Of a DNA stretch of 64,000 nucleotides, positions 36,181 through 47,850 are shown piece by piece (the stretch's first letter is position 1; each line of letters opens with the position of its first letter). The stretch is from contig CM055095.1 in assembly GCA_029204225.1 (NCBI GenBank), forward strand, positions 73,258,753-73,322,752. The letters are read 5' to 3'. Under the pieces are notes generated by a model. That model was not told where the DNA came from. It saw only the letters and a list, made by a program, of their open reading frames with translations, and made no database searches. A program made the position numbers and the translations under genes. The stretch is from Diphasiastrum complanatum. Taxonomy: Eukaryota; Streptophyta; Lycopodiopsida; Lycopodiales; Lycopodiaceae.

Positions 36181-36832
36181 TTTTTTGTGTTAGCACAGAT
36201 GCTAACATTATCCCCTTCCTTATTGGATTGGTGGTCCCACACCAATCGAAGCTTTTTCTTCCTGATTTTTTGAGCTTCCTGAAGGCGGGAGTGTTGTTGG
36301 CGGATCTGATAGATTTTATTGCCAATGCCTTCCATCATTTGCCAACGCAATTTATTGAGGAAGGATAGTTGTTTGTGTTCAAGGACTGTCGCATCCTCAA
36401 GCACAATGAAACAAAGAAAAAGATGTAGCAGTACCAAGAAGGCAACCTTGACACAGTCAAAGGATCTCAAGATGAACAGAAGGTGCTCATGGTACAAGAT
36501 CAATCCAGTAGATATACCCACTTCAAAAGCTGAAGGATCAAATTGATGAGCTTCAAATGCAGGCAAATGTTGATTGTGTCTTGCAATTGGTTAGATATTC
36601 ACGATTAACTATTCTTTGGCTTGCATTTCATAGTTGTTTTTCGTTAGCTTTGCATCAATACTCTTGAAGATAAGGAAAATTCTGCACATCCAGGGAGGGC
36701 AGTGCACAAAGAAGTAGAGAGCTACGATTGTTTCCTCAGAAGCATAGGTCTAAGTCCACCAACGCAGGCATAACAAAGTAGAGATTGGAGATGATTCTTA
36801 TTTCTGATCGTTGTTTCATTGCTTTTTTTCTT
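36181..36832. other. unassigned sequence left of the minisatellite
   Basis: Weak charged frames on the minus strand (RQQHSRLQEAQKIRKKKLRL) could be further element remains; not assignable. Confidence 0.35.
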
Positions 36833-37010
36833 GATGAGTTGTGTGCATTCTTGGCGAGTTGTGTGCAGAGGGTGCAGCTCATCAAAGCTATTTCATCGTT
36901 GTTTTTCTAGATGAGTTGTGTGCATTCTTGGTGAGTTGTGTGCAAGGTGCAGCTCATCAAAGCTATTTCGTTCTTGTTTTCTTGGTGAGTTGTGTGTTGT
37001 GTGCAGGGTG
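36833..37010. repeat. minisatellite, 74-77 bp unit, about 2.3 copies
   Basis: GATGAGTTGTGTGCATTCTT begins units at 36833 and 36910, with a third diverged start at 36984. Each unit holds two GAGTTGTGTGCA words and the GCAGCTCATCAAAGCTATTT block. Confidence 0.85.
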
Positions 37011-37681
37011 CAAGATGTGGTGGAATCAAGTAAGAACGTAGTGCAGCTCCATTGGTACATGCACGACCATCTTTCAATGGGCCAGCTCCATCTGCCATAC
37101 CTGTTACAACGAACAATGCAAGCAAGTTGAAGATCTTGGACAGATCTACGTGTTCTATGATTCGCTAACAGTCTCCTCTGGCGTCTCCAGGCTTTGGAAG
37201 AGCTCAAGGCACTTATTCTTTTGTCTCCAGAGAGAATCTCGTTGGGTACGTGAGCTACAGAGTCAGTATCCACACTGGAAAATACAAAGGTTGTCTTCCA
37301 TGTTGTTGGTGGTGGTACTGGATCTAGATTGAGCTCCCTTCTTTTGGAACGACTGTCTGTAGACTGTATGTAGACTACTGAAATTCTTTTTGCAGTTTAG
37401 GAAGCAAGATCATTGCTAGTTATCAATGGGTTTTTTGAACTCTTTGCTAAACAAAACCTGATATGCATTTCATAGAATTAATGTCAATAACATTCAGATG
37501 TGCTATATTGCAGCTCTAGAATCAATGTCCACAAATATGAACAACAATGGTAATAATTGCAAAATTTCAATGACAGTAGTTTGGGCCAACTCACTTTAAC
37601 TAGTAGGGTGAATAGCACATAAATCAGAATGTTGTTTTTAGAAAAGTACTATAAGCCACTTTTTGAAACTGCTAGGCACTA
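37011..37681. other. intergenic, nothing recognised
   Basis: No coding or structural signal beyond short chance frames. Confidence 0.5.
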
Positions 37682-37686
37682 AGATT

Positions 37687-38137
37687 TGTGAAGAATTGAA
37701 AAAGATTATCTATGTTAGATATAGGGGTCTTATGTTTTTTACATCAAGCATCTAGGTGTAGGATGTTGATAGGAATAAATTTGGCATAGATGGCAAATTA
37801 TGCATTTCCACTTGTAATGCCACTATTGAGCCAAAATAGAGTAAGAGGCTAAACACTTGCTAATTAGAGTGTAGACAAGTGTAAAGTTTTTGTTTGATGA
37901 ATTCCAAGAGGTCCAATAGGATTTAGAGGTGGAACCTTGTGAGGTCCAATAGGAAATTGAGGTGTGCTTGAATATAGTCCAATAGAATTAAGAGGTGCAT
38001 AGATCAATGATCCAATAGGATCAAGAGGTGACAAAATATGGTCCAATCATAGTTAAGCATAGTGGTAGCTCGTGGACCTACTAGTATCATTGTACTCCTC
38101 ATTTTGAAGCTAATTGATTTGGTGATTTCATGGATTT
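37687..38137 (+). mobile_element. truncated 5' LTR of the copia element
   Basis: Matches 41917-42368 with only about two substitutions and one single-base indel that I can see. The match ends at CATGGATTT, where the two copies diverge (CTAATG here, TGTGAG in the 3' copy). Confidence 0.93.
37910..38045 (+). repeat. tandem GTCCAATAGG-type repeats inside the LTR
   Basis: Four to five diverged units of about 30-36 bp, each with a TCCAATAG core followed by GAGGTG. The same block is at 42145-42285 in the 3' LTR. It may be an LTR enhancer array; function not shown. Confidence 0.8.
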
Positions 38138-39770
38138 CTAATGAGATATTGAGGGAGATAGGTACTTGTACAACAACCAAAGAAGCTTGGGATTGTCTCA
38201 AGACTATCTATGAGGCTAAGAATACCTCTAGGATTCTCACTCTTAGGAATCAAATCTTTCAAAGTAGCCAAAAGAGTGATGAGAGTGCATCTAGTTATGT
38301 TTTGAGAGTAAAAGATATTCATAGAGAGCTTGCTTGCATTAGTGATTCCATCAATCAAAATGAGCTAGTTCAAGTCATTCTCAATGGCTTGAGAAGTGAA
38401 TTTGATAACCTTGTCCAATCCTATGCCATTAAGGAGGAGCTACCAAGTTTGGAGGCTCTCCAAAGTGTGCTAATTTCAGAAGAATCAAGACAAGAGTACA
38501 AGCTCTTGAGGATGGACAAGCTTTCTCTCACTCATAATGATGGCAAAGCTCTCTTTGCCAAGGATAAGCACAAAGAGAGGAGCAAGAACCAACATCAACA
38601 ATCCTCAAGCAAGGACAAAGTCAAATCCAAAGACAAAGATGAGGAGGAAGATGATTCCTCTAATGCTTCATCATCCAAGATCAAGAAGAAAAAGAAGATC
38701 AAGTGCTTTTATTGTGGCAAGAAAGGTCATTATGCCACCAATTGCTTCAAAAAGAAGAATCAACTCAAGCAAGCCAATATTACCAATGAGAAGGAAGACA
38801 CTATTGCAAGTGATGGAGAGGGATCTCTTATGGTCTCTAGTTTCTCATCTACTCCTTTCAAGAAGGACGGCCTATGGTATATTGATAGTGGAGCCTCTTC
38901 ACATATGTGTAGCTCCAAGGACTCTTTCTCTTCTATTGCACCTTATGATGGAGTGAAGAAATCAATATACACTGCAAATGATTTTGAATGTCCTATTGAA
39001 GGCATAGGGAACATTCCCTTGAAGCTTGCATCCTCTAAAGTTCTTTCTCTCTCTAGAGTTCTTTATGTACCTAAGCTTACCAAGAATCTTATTAGTGTTG
39101 GCCAATTGCTTGATAATGGCCTTGATGTAAAATTCAATGTTGATACTTGCACTATCAAGAAGAATGATGAGATACTTGCATTAGGATCTAGATTTGGTGG
39201 CATCTATAAACTAGATCCAAATGAGTATGTGAATGCTTGTAATGTTGCTCTTGTGAACAAGCTCTCTATGGAAGAATTATGGCATTGGAGGTTGGGACAT
39301 CCCAACTACAAATCCATTCTCTCTATGATCAAAGAATCCAAAGCTATTGGCTTGCCAAAGTCATTCTCCAAGAAGATCAAGCCTTGTGAGGCTTGTGCTA
39401 TTGCTAAATCTCACAAAAAGCCATTTACAAGATCTTCTATCAAAAGCAAGCATCCTTTGGAGTTAATCCACTCGGATGTGCATTTCTCATCAACTACAAG
39501 CAAGGGAGGAGCCACTTGTTTTGTTACTTTCATTGATGATTACACAAGATTCACTTGGATATATCTTCTTGCTTCAAAATCTATGGTGTTTGACCATTTC
39601 CTTATTTTCAAAGCTTATGTAGAGAAGCAATTCTCATTCAAGATTAAAGCTCTTAGAAGTGATGGAGGTGGTGAATATATCTCCAATAAATTTCAAGATT
39701 TTTGTGAGCTTGAAGGCATTAAAAGAGAGTTTTCTTGTGCCTACTCTCCATCTCAAAATGGAGTGGCCTA
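38138..39770 (+). pseudogene. copia gag, protease and integrase region
   Basis: The frame holds a UBN2-type gag (TTKEAWDCLKTIYEAKNTSR), a Lys-rich linker, the zinc knuckle CFYCGKKGHYATNC (38704-38745), aspartic protease WYIDSGASSHMC (38875-38910), the HHCC zinc region WRLGHPN..CEACAIAKSHKKPF, and integrase Asp/Asp/Glu blocks (HSDVHF, FVTFIDDYTRFTW, RSDGGGEYIS). It stops at TAG 39768-39770 in the conserved NGVAxRKN block, where Glu is expected. The gag N terminus is deleted. Confidence 0.93.
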
Positions 39771-40320
39771 GAGAAAGAATAGATCTCTATGTGAATGTGC
39801 AAAATCTATGAGAATTGAGGCATCTTTGCCCAAAGATTTTTGGGGAGAAGCCATTAATTGTGCAAATTATCTTTGCAATAGGCTCCCACATATAGCTCTT
39901 GGAGGAAAGTCACCATATGAAATCTTATTTTTGAAGAAGCCTAAGGTTGATCACCTTAGAGTTTCTGGATGCTTATGCTTTGTCCATATTCCCTTGGAAA
40001 CAAGGAAGAAGGAAGATCCTAGTGCATGCAAAGGGATCATGGTTGGATACTCATCCACCAAGAAGGCCTATAGAGTCTTTATACTCTCTACTTCTCAAGT
40101 TATTGAAAGTAGAGATGTGTCTTTCATGAAGATCAACACTCATCATTTGAAGAGGCCGAGATCAAGAAATCTATGGATGCATCATCAATTATTGATTTTG
40201 AAGACTCATGATGTGATGGGGTCGAGATTTGAAGAAGACTCTCCTTGGATTTTTTCACCAAGAGGATCCATGAGAGATAGATCCGAGCCTAAGAGGCTCT
40301 CATATGTTGACAAAGGCAAA
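39771..40320 (+). pseudogene. copia integrase C-terminal part
   Basis: Continues the same frame after the nonsense codon: ANYLCNRLPHIALGGKSPYE, HLRVSGCLCFVHI, KGIMVGYSSTKKAYRVF. Near 40130 the family's acidic stretch continues in another frame, marking a frameshift, and the block ends at an in-frame TAA (40321-40323). Confidence 0.88.
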
Positions 40321-40323
40321 TAA

Positions 40324-41898
40324 GTGGATCTTGATTCCACTAATCATGTTTTTTATGTCTCTCATGAAGAGCCAAAGAACTTACAAGAGGCACTCAATAC
40401 CAAGGTGTGGTATGATGCCATAAAGCAAGAGTATGATGCATTGATCACCAACAATACTTGGGAGCTTGTGGATCCTCCATCCAACAAGCATGTGATTGGT
40501 TGCAAGTGGGTATTTCGGATCAAGTTCAATTATGATGGCACCATCAACAAGCATAAAGCAAGATTATGTGACAAAGGATTTGGTCAAATCCATGGTCTTG
40601 ATTATGAGGAGACCTTTGCACCCGTTGCAAAGATGGTGACAATAAGAATTCTTATTTCTCTTGCTTGTTTTTTCAAGTGGAAGGTGTTATCCAATGCTTT
40701 TCTAAATGGTTATCTTGAGGAGGAGATCTATATGGAACAACCTCAAGGATTCATCAAGGATGAGTCCAAAGTGTGCTTGCTCTTCAAAAGTCTTTATGGA
40801 CTCAAGCAAGCACCAAGATCATGGTATTCAAGACTTAACTCTTTTCTTATCTCACTAGGATTTACTCTTAGTGACTATGATCCTTCCATGTATCTAAAGT
40901 TTGTTGATAGCAATATTGTCATTCTTCTAATTTATGTTGATGACATTATTCTTTGTGGAAGTTGTATCAAGCTAGTTGATGAAACCAAGCTAGCACTAGG
41001 ATGTGAGTTTAAAATGCAAGATCTAGGAGAGATACATCACATCCTAGGCCTAGAAATTGATTTTTATGAAAATCATGTCTTTATATGCCAATCTAGATAT
41101 GCTCACTCTATGTTGAAAAAATTCCATATGGAAAATTCTAAGAGCATAGATACTCCAATGGAGCAAACTGTAAAAGATCCTAATAAAGGTGATGAAAGAT
41201 CCTTTGAGGACATCACACTTTTTAGGAGTCTTGTAGGCTCCTTGATTTGGCTTACCATTACTAGGCCCGATCTTAGTTTTTGTGTGCACAAATTGAGTCA
41301 ATTTATGGAAGATCCTAAGATCCATCATTGGAAGATGGCCAGCAGGATTCTAAGATATGTATCTTCATCTTGTGATTATGGTCTACTCTATAAAAGTGAG
41401 GATCTATCCATTATTGGCTACTCGCATTCGGACTTTGCAAGTGACAAGATGGATCGAAAGTCTATTAGTGCATACACTATTTTTCTTAAAGGCAATCTAA
41501 TATCTTGGCTTTCCAAAAAGCAAGATACTATATCTCTCTCTTCATGTGAGGCCGAGTACAAAGCACTCACTACAACTACCAAAGAAGTGCTTTGGATCAA
41601 GAGGTTATTAATGGAACTAAAGTGCATCAAGGAGGATGATCTACCAATGATCAAGTGTGATAACATCTCGGCCCAAGCTCTTGCCAATAATCCCATATTT
41701 CATGCAAGAAGCAAGCACATAGAAGTGGCACACCATTTTGTGAGAGAAAAGCTTATTGGAGGAGAAATCTATTTGGAGCATGTCAACTCGTCCTCTTGTA
41801 TTGCCGATCTACTCACCAAGCCTTTGAGCAAAAGTGCTTTCATCAAGCATAGATCTAATCTTGGAGTTATATCAAGATCAATGCTCAAATCTTCATAG
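40324..41898 (+). pseudogene. copia reverse transcriptase and RNase H
   Basis: 524 open codons. RT: EALNTKVWYDAIKQEYDAL, TWELVDPP, GCKWVFRIK, YEETFAPVAKM, SLYGLKQAPRSWY and the catalytic YVDDII at about 40932. The first catalytic block, normally xMDVKxAFLNG, reads KVLSNAFLNG and lacks the Asp, so polymerase activity should be lost. RNase H keeps DRKSISAY, SSCEAEYKAL, KCDN and ADLLTKPL. The frame closes at TAG 41896-41898 just before the polypurine tract. Confidence 0.93.
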
Positions 41899-41916
41899 AT
41901 AATTTTTTAGGAGGAG

Positions 41917-42654
41917 TGTGAAGAATTGAAAAAGATTATCTATGTTAGATATAGGGGTCTTATGTTTTTTACATCAAGCATCTAGGTGTAGGATGTTGAT
42001 AGGAATAAATTTTGGCATAGATGGCAAATTATGCATTTCCACTTGTAATGCCACTATTGAGCCAAAATAGAGTAAGAGGCTAAACACTTGCTAATTAGAG
42101 TGTAGACAAGTGTAAAGTTTTTGTTTGATGAATTCCAAGAGGTCCAATAGGATTTTGAGGTGGAACCTTGTGAGGTCCAATAGGAGATTGAGGTGTGCTT
42201 GAATATAGTCCAATAGAATTAAGAGGTGCATAGATCAATGATCCAATAGGATCAAGAGGTGACAAAATATGGTCCAATCATAGTTAAGCATAGTGGTAGC
42301 TCGTGGACCTACTAGTATCATTGTACTCCTCATTTTGAAGCTAATTGATTTGGTGATTTCATGGATTTTGTGAGTTATTGAATTTCTAGCTTTCTCTCTC
42401 TACCCGAGAGCTCATGATGCATTTTCTCTCTCTACTCGAGGAGAGCAGCTTGTTTTTACTTAGATTATTTTTTGAATACTTCCCACACGTGTGAGTGAGA
42501 GTTGGAAGTGATTGAATGCATGTGGTAGTGTGTTTTTGCCATAGGATTCAAGATTGATCTTGAATCTCAATCTAGTCTTGATCTTGGTGCATCTACACAC
42601 CTTAGGAGATCACAAGTACATGTAGTGGACAGTCCACACGTGTGAAATTCAACA
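41917..42654 (+). mobile_element. complete 3' LTR of the copia element
   Basis: 738 bp from TGTGAAG to TTCAACA, followed by AGATT. Its last 286 bp have no counterpart at the 5' end of the element. Confidence 0.9.
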
Positions 42655-42659
42655 AGATT

Positions 42660-45600
42660 GTCCAACCAGAAAGCTCACTACGATAATAGGCACCAATTTA
42701 CCTTTCATAGTGCAGTGCTGAACAAGGTAGAGCTTTTGCTAAGAAGATCTTCCATTGATCCAGGCTTTCCTTAACTTTCCTAATTACTTTTAAAAGTTTT
42801 GCATCCTGTCCAACATCCAAGAAGCATTTTCTTGTTTTTGCATTGACAATCAATTCTTTCCAAACATAATCTTTTTAGCTAAGAGTGGTTACATGCCCTA
42901 CAATCCATATACAATACCTGGCAGAGCTCAATTGCATCAATCTCACTCTATTAACAATACTAATAAAAGATATGTTGGAGCCAAAAGTTCATTTCAATAT
43001 TATTGCAAGGATTGTACTAGCTTCTAAAATATTTTTTGCCCAAATACAAAGCAAAATCCTGGTTAGTATACATAACAGAATTTAAAGGAAATACAGGGTG
43101 CTCTAAAAGAATAAATGAGCTACTATGATGAACATCAAAAGCAATAACCGGCTATGTATTTGACCGTGTAGTTTGAAATGTGTGTACTATAGATTTCATA
43201 GGAATATAAGGCTGGTATGTTGATACTTGTAGACAAGGGACCTTCTGTAAGAGCAAACATAAGCAAGCAATGAATTTAGAACCTAATACAATCATGATGC
43301 TTGAACAAATACTCCCTATTTCAGCTAGCAATATTGGCAAAATAGTCTTGAAAAATAAGACATTTTCTAAATTTTCAAACAAGCTTGATTTTGTATGTTT
43401 GGTATCCTTGCAAATATTCAAACCGTGCAATTGTAGCACCTTAAGAGTTTTTGTTATGCTCAGATGGACCATATGCAATTGACTTTCTTCAGACATGTTT
43501 ATGTTTCTATGGCCTTGTTTGTTTTTTTTTAAGCAAAAAAGAGACTGTCTCCATTCATGACTGCAACAAATTTTATGCATATTGTTTAAGATTTGGCAGG
43601 TGAATGGCTTAAATCTTTTTTTTCTAGAGCTTAACCTTTCTTTTTCTAAAGTTTAATCTTTGCTCTCCTAAAAACATGTGGAATTTTGAGGTTCTGAGTT
43701 CTGAGTTCTAAGCAGTTTAAGTTTCTATTTCTACAACTTTGGAGAAGCAAGAGCATTGCCAAATATTAGCGATTTTTTTTGCAAATGCTTACTTTATTTC
43801 TATGCCCTTCTCTGGTTAAAAGTGATTGTCTCCATTCATGGCTGCAACAGACCTTTATATATTGGTAAAGATTTTTGGGACTACATTTCTTGGACTAAGA
43901 TTTTTTATCTAACATTGTAGCTCCTCATTTAGCCTATGCATGACGGTCTGCACTTGAGGTGAATGTCTTAATCTTTCCTCTTCTAGAGCTTAAGTCATTC
44001 TTCTTCCAAAGTTAAGTGAAAGTATGAGTAGTTAAAGTTTCTATTTTTGTTTCCAATGAGAAAATTTAATACCTAGCCCTTGTATGAACTAGATCTAGAA
44101 CTCCTACCTTTCAAGCTATTGTTAAATATCTTGAAATGGAAGTCAAATGAGAGCAATTGAAGAGTCATACTGTTAAAAACTTGTTGTTGTTATTTTTCTT
44201 AATATTGCAATTGTTGATATACTTCCATAGATTGCAACATTGCTACCACCACTAAGATGCTTGGACTTTTGGTAGCAATTCTTGTTTTCAACTCTGTAGA
44301 TTGTTTACATGCCAATTGAGATTGTAATTGAATTTTTTCTTTGTTTATGTAGATATTAACAGAAATGCCATAGATTGAATTGGTGGAACCCCAAATGTTT
44401 GGTCTAGGAAGCTAGCTGTATAGATGCAGGACTTTTGCGACACAGTGTCATAATTTTGAGATATAGGAAAGGTACCAAGTACCAACCAATTAAACTAAAA
44501 ACCATTTTGCATCATGTAAAGTTTTGTGATAATTGCAATAAAATTCCAACCATATTTCAAGAAAACCTATAAAGTGTCGTATTTTTGCAATATTGTGTGT
44601 CAAGGCAATGCTTATATAATTACTTTTTAAAATTTGTTTTTTGGAGGAAAGCTAATCAATTGTAGATAGAACATGACAATGATTTGTATGATGCATTTAA
44701 GATCTATTGTTTTTCAAGAGCTTGATTGATTTAATATTGGCTACATTTTTTAGTGCTTGTGAGTTGCAACACAGAGATAGAGGGGCAGCAAATTTTCCGG
44801 TGCTACACTTGTTGACTTCCAACCGTAAGTAAAATCTTGCAAAGGCCTTTACAAAGTCCATGTCGATGTACGTTGTAGTACGATGTAGCCGGGGTTCAAG
44901 TAGGTGGGCCATTTATGCCAAGTTCAATCTGTTTGCAGTTCTAATATACTCTTTAATTGCTTTTTCAGTAGGCTTTTTATTCCTAGTTGGTTAATTTCAG
45001 TTGGCTGTTTTTTCTTAGTTGGTTGTGTTTTTAGTTGATTGTTTCTTAGTTGGGTGTGTTTTTAGTTGACTATTTTTTTTTTTTTTCAGTTGGCTGTTTT
45101 TGCAGGTGCTTCACTTAAGCTCCCTAGAACAACTCCAATGAAGCCCACAATAGCTAAACTGTTACAAAGGTAATATCTTTTATTGTCCTTTGTTATAGAT
45201 GACTTTAGAAAATCTGCTTTTTGAAACGGAAGTGCATTATGAAGTATGCATAGTTGTTGTTGCTACTATCACCTTCTGTGCTACTAGCTTCATGGAGCTC
45301 AGTAAGATATTATGGTAGCTCTAAAACAATCCACTATGTCAATGTTGTATTGCATTTTGTAAAATTTTCACAATTCAACCCAAAAACATTAAAAAATATG
45401 AATGTTGTATTGGGTTTTCCAGAATTTTTGCAATTGTAACAATTACATATGACTGATTGCTTTTGATTTGTGGCAGACGAGTCTTCTATTTCCATAGTTG
45501 ATATGGTCAGTTGATGTATCGTCACGTTATTGTGTCCCTATAAAAAGTCAAAACCAACTACATCCATTGCAATGCCTCTAGAATTATAGTTTGTAGACAT

Positions 45601-46514
45601 GTCTTGTGCTTCACTTGTATGTCCTCCATGTATTTTGACTTTGTTCACTCTTTGAACAAGTAGCTGGCTTGGAACTTCGAAATCCTAAATCCAGAAGTGT
45701 CTGACTTAAGGTTTGCTTTTAGAAGAAGAATGCTTATATGTTTGATAACATTAGCATGATAGCAATTTGAGACAACTTTCATAACTTGGAATATTATTTG
45801 TCTGTCTTTTGTGAAAATAGAAATCTTTTGGGAGCGTAGGTGATGGGGATAAACAACAACTGTGTTCTTCTTCAATGAGCTTGAAACAAGCGCGACAAGC
45901 AAGGAAAGTATTGAGAGAGTTGATTATTGTACTAAAGAATTCAAAGTTGTAAGTTCTAAGAATATCTCGTACACTTAATGCTGATACTTTCAAGTCATAA
46001 TATGAATCATTATCTTTTAATCATTATTGTTGGTTATCTGTTGTTGCAGGTTTTTCAAACTTTGCAGGTTCTTTGAGCTGCAAGAACTTCACAACTATTG
46101 TGACTGATAGTCATAGAACCTGTGAACATTGAGATTGAGAAGACTATCAAAGTGGTTCAATTCTTGATAGTGATTGGACAAAGAAAGGAGATCGCAATGG
46201 AAGTTGAATCATTGATGGAGAAGTAGAGATGGGAAGAATAGTTTCACTCTTGGTGTTGAATAGTGCCACTCACACTCATTGACTCTCTCATTGAGGAGAA
46301 TTGTGAACTTATTCTTTTTAGATTATTGAATCATTATTGCAATTACCTTACAATGTCCAACAAGTATGTTTATTGATGTTGTATTTATAGATTTCAACTT
46401 TCGACTACCTTTGCCTATTTTGTGTTGTATGTCTTTTTCTATTCTCCTACTAACATGCATTCTTGTGAGTATGTTGTTATTCATTCTTGCAATGATATTT
46501 TGTTTTGTCAAAAG

Positions 46515-46516
<2 letters not shown>
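42660..46516. other. intergenic, nothing certain
   Basis: No protein family recognised. Two loose duplications: 43543-43690 with 43823-44045 (TGTCTCCATTCATG.CTGCAACA, CTTCTAGAGCTTAA.. words) and 45338-45375 with 45398-45435. Around 44990-45105 short units (TTAGTTGGYTGTTTTT) repeat five to six times. A 64-bp stretch at 45107-45170 is bounded by consensus-like splice sites but cannot be tied to a gene. Confidence 0.4.
44985..45106 (+). repeat. degenerate TTAGTTGGCTGTTTTT repeats
   Basis: Five to six imperfect units of about 15-25 bp ending in a T-run and TTTTTGCAG. Confidence 0.6.

Positions 46517-46562
<46 letters not shown>
46517..46562. repeat. (AT)n microsatellite
   Basis: About 23 AT units immediately beside the Helitron 3' end; probably the target sequence or its expansion. 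Confidence 0.98.
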
Positions 46563-46563
<1 letters not shown>

Positions 46564-46564
<1 letters not shown>

Positions 46565-46592
46565 TAGTTGTGAGTGCCCGTCGTTGACGGGC
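46564..46592 (-). other. Helitron 3' terminus (hairpin plus CTAG)
   Basis: Minus strand GCCCGTC-AAC-GACGGGC (46592-46576), then ACTCACAA, then CTAG (46567-46564). The next base is T. Confidence 0.9.
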
Positions 46593-46727
46593 AATGGCGG
46601 CCGATCTAGGTGACGACCGATGATTTGAAAATTCAGTATGTCATTGACGAGCGAGTAGCGATGATTTAGGAGGAAAGTCGATGGTCGTTGATGGGTAGTC
46701 GATGTATGTGTGTGTATGTACGTGGTC

Positions 46728-47100
46728 GTCCATTCGAGTCTAGGAAAAATTCAAGTCTTGCAAAAAATTCGAGTCATCAAGAATTTCGAGTCTTGAGAAA
46801 AATCGAGTCTTGAAAAAAATTCGAGTTTTTAAAAAATTTGAGTCTTGAAAAAAATTCGGGTTATCAAATAATTCATGTCATCAAATTCGAGTCATCAAAT
46901 AATTCGTGTCTTTACAAAAATTCGAGTCATTCTAGAAATTCGAGTCGTTTAGGGTTTAGGGTTTAGGGCCCCCGAATTCGAGACATTAGAAAAATTCGAG
47001 TCATCAAAAAAAATTCGAGTCTTTCCAAAAAGACTCATTCTAAAAATTCGAGTCGTTCTAAAAATTCAAGTCTTCCAAAAAATTTGAGTTTTTTAAAAAA
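46728..47100. repeat. ATTCGAGTC minisatellite in the Helitron 3' part
   Basis: About 20 imperfect units of 15-20 bp built on AATTCGAGTC(A/T)T plus A-runs. Confidence 0.9.
46948..46968 (+). repeat. telomere-like (TTTAGGG)3
   Basis: Three perfect TTTAGGG units inside the minisatellite. This is the plant telomere unit; the tract is too short to call a telomere. Confidence 0.9.
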
Positions 47101-47644
47101 TTTCATAAGCAATGTACATTCTAATTACTTGCTTGCACTCTCAACTATTTGCAACAGTCCATCGAGAGCTTGAGATTGTTCTATGATGTCTTATTAGCTA
47201 TTAATATATACAATCACTATCCTAAAAATTCACATAGAGTATTCACATTCATTGGCATGGAAGAAATGGAATATGTGTGTACATGTGTGTATGGATTTGT
47301 TGAAGGTGGTTCATACTTCAAAAGTTACTCACTCACTACAGCTCGTCTCTCACTATAGCTCTAGATTACTCCTCAACTCTTCAGGACGTTGGGACAGGTA
47401 GCTATCCCATAGATTCCATAGCTGCAAACTTAGATTGTGTGAATATGATGGTGATTGATTATCATGCAAGTTGGGAGCCAAACACAATTGGAGCACACAC
47501 AACTCTAAACCGTGTTCTTAAAATGTTTTCTAAACCATGTTCCCAAACCGCGTTCAAGACGTTGGGACAGACAACTATCCCATAGATTTCATAGATTCCA
47601 TTTGTCTAAAATTGTCCGTAAGATTCATCCATTCGACCTCATTT
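47101..47644. other. Helitron noncoding 3' region
   Basis: A diverged pair ACGTTGGGACAG..ACTATCCCATAGATT is found at 47389-47420 and 47561-47592. No gene. Confidence 0.5.

Positions 47645-47739
<95 letters not shown>
47645..47739. repeat. (TA)n followed by (GA)n
   Basis: TA at 47645-47661 then about 39 GA units at 47662-47739, inside the Helitron limits. Confidence 0.98.
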
Positions 47740-47740
<1 letters not shown>

Positions 47741-47850
47741 GTCTGTGTGTTTGTGCGTGTATTCAATGTGTGGTTTTGAAAAACATTCATCACAAAAACC
47801 CAAACTACTATAAAAAATTGAAGCAGCAACAATTTCATATTCCAATATTT

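Larger units (their letters stand above)
37682..42659 (+). mobile_element. Ty1/copia retrotransposon with TSD, internally deleted at its 5' end
   Basis: The element (37687-42654) has TGTGAAGAATTG and TTCAACA ends and is flanked by the 5-bp target duplication AGATT (37682-37686 and 42655-42659). A polypurine tract (AGGAGGAG) abuts the 3' LTR. The 3' LTR is 738 bp, but only its first 451 bp are present at the 5' end: there the LTR runs straight into gag at about 38137, so the rest of the 5' LTR, the primer site and the gag start are gone. Order gag, protease, integrase, RT, RNase H is that of copia. Confidence 0.93.

Noticed and set aside
38062-38137. Copia polyprotein start at the ATG at 38062
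   Set aside because: This ATG lies in the truncated 5' LTR; the open frame there is accidental read-through into mid-gag.
43152-43580. 142-codon minus-strand ORF
   Set aside because: Low-complexity hydrophobic composition, no motif and no splice or promoter context.
45107-45170. 64-bp mini-exon between a TTTTTGCAG acceptor and AAAG/GTAAT donor
   Set aside because: Splice-like words are common in AT-rich plant DNA and no neighbouring exon or family could be attached.
46948-46968. A chromosome end
   Set aside because: Only three TTTAGGG units, embedded inside a Helitron, with long sequence on both sides.
46728-47100. CRISPR-like array
   Set aside because: Units are short, irregular and without unique spacers of constant length; context is a plant transposon.
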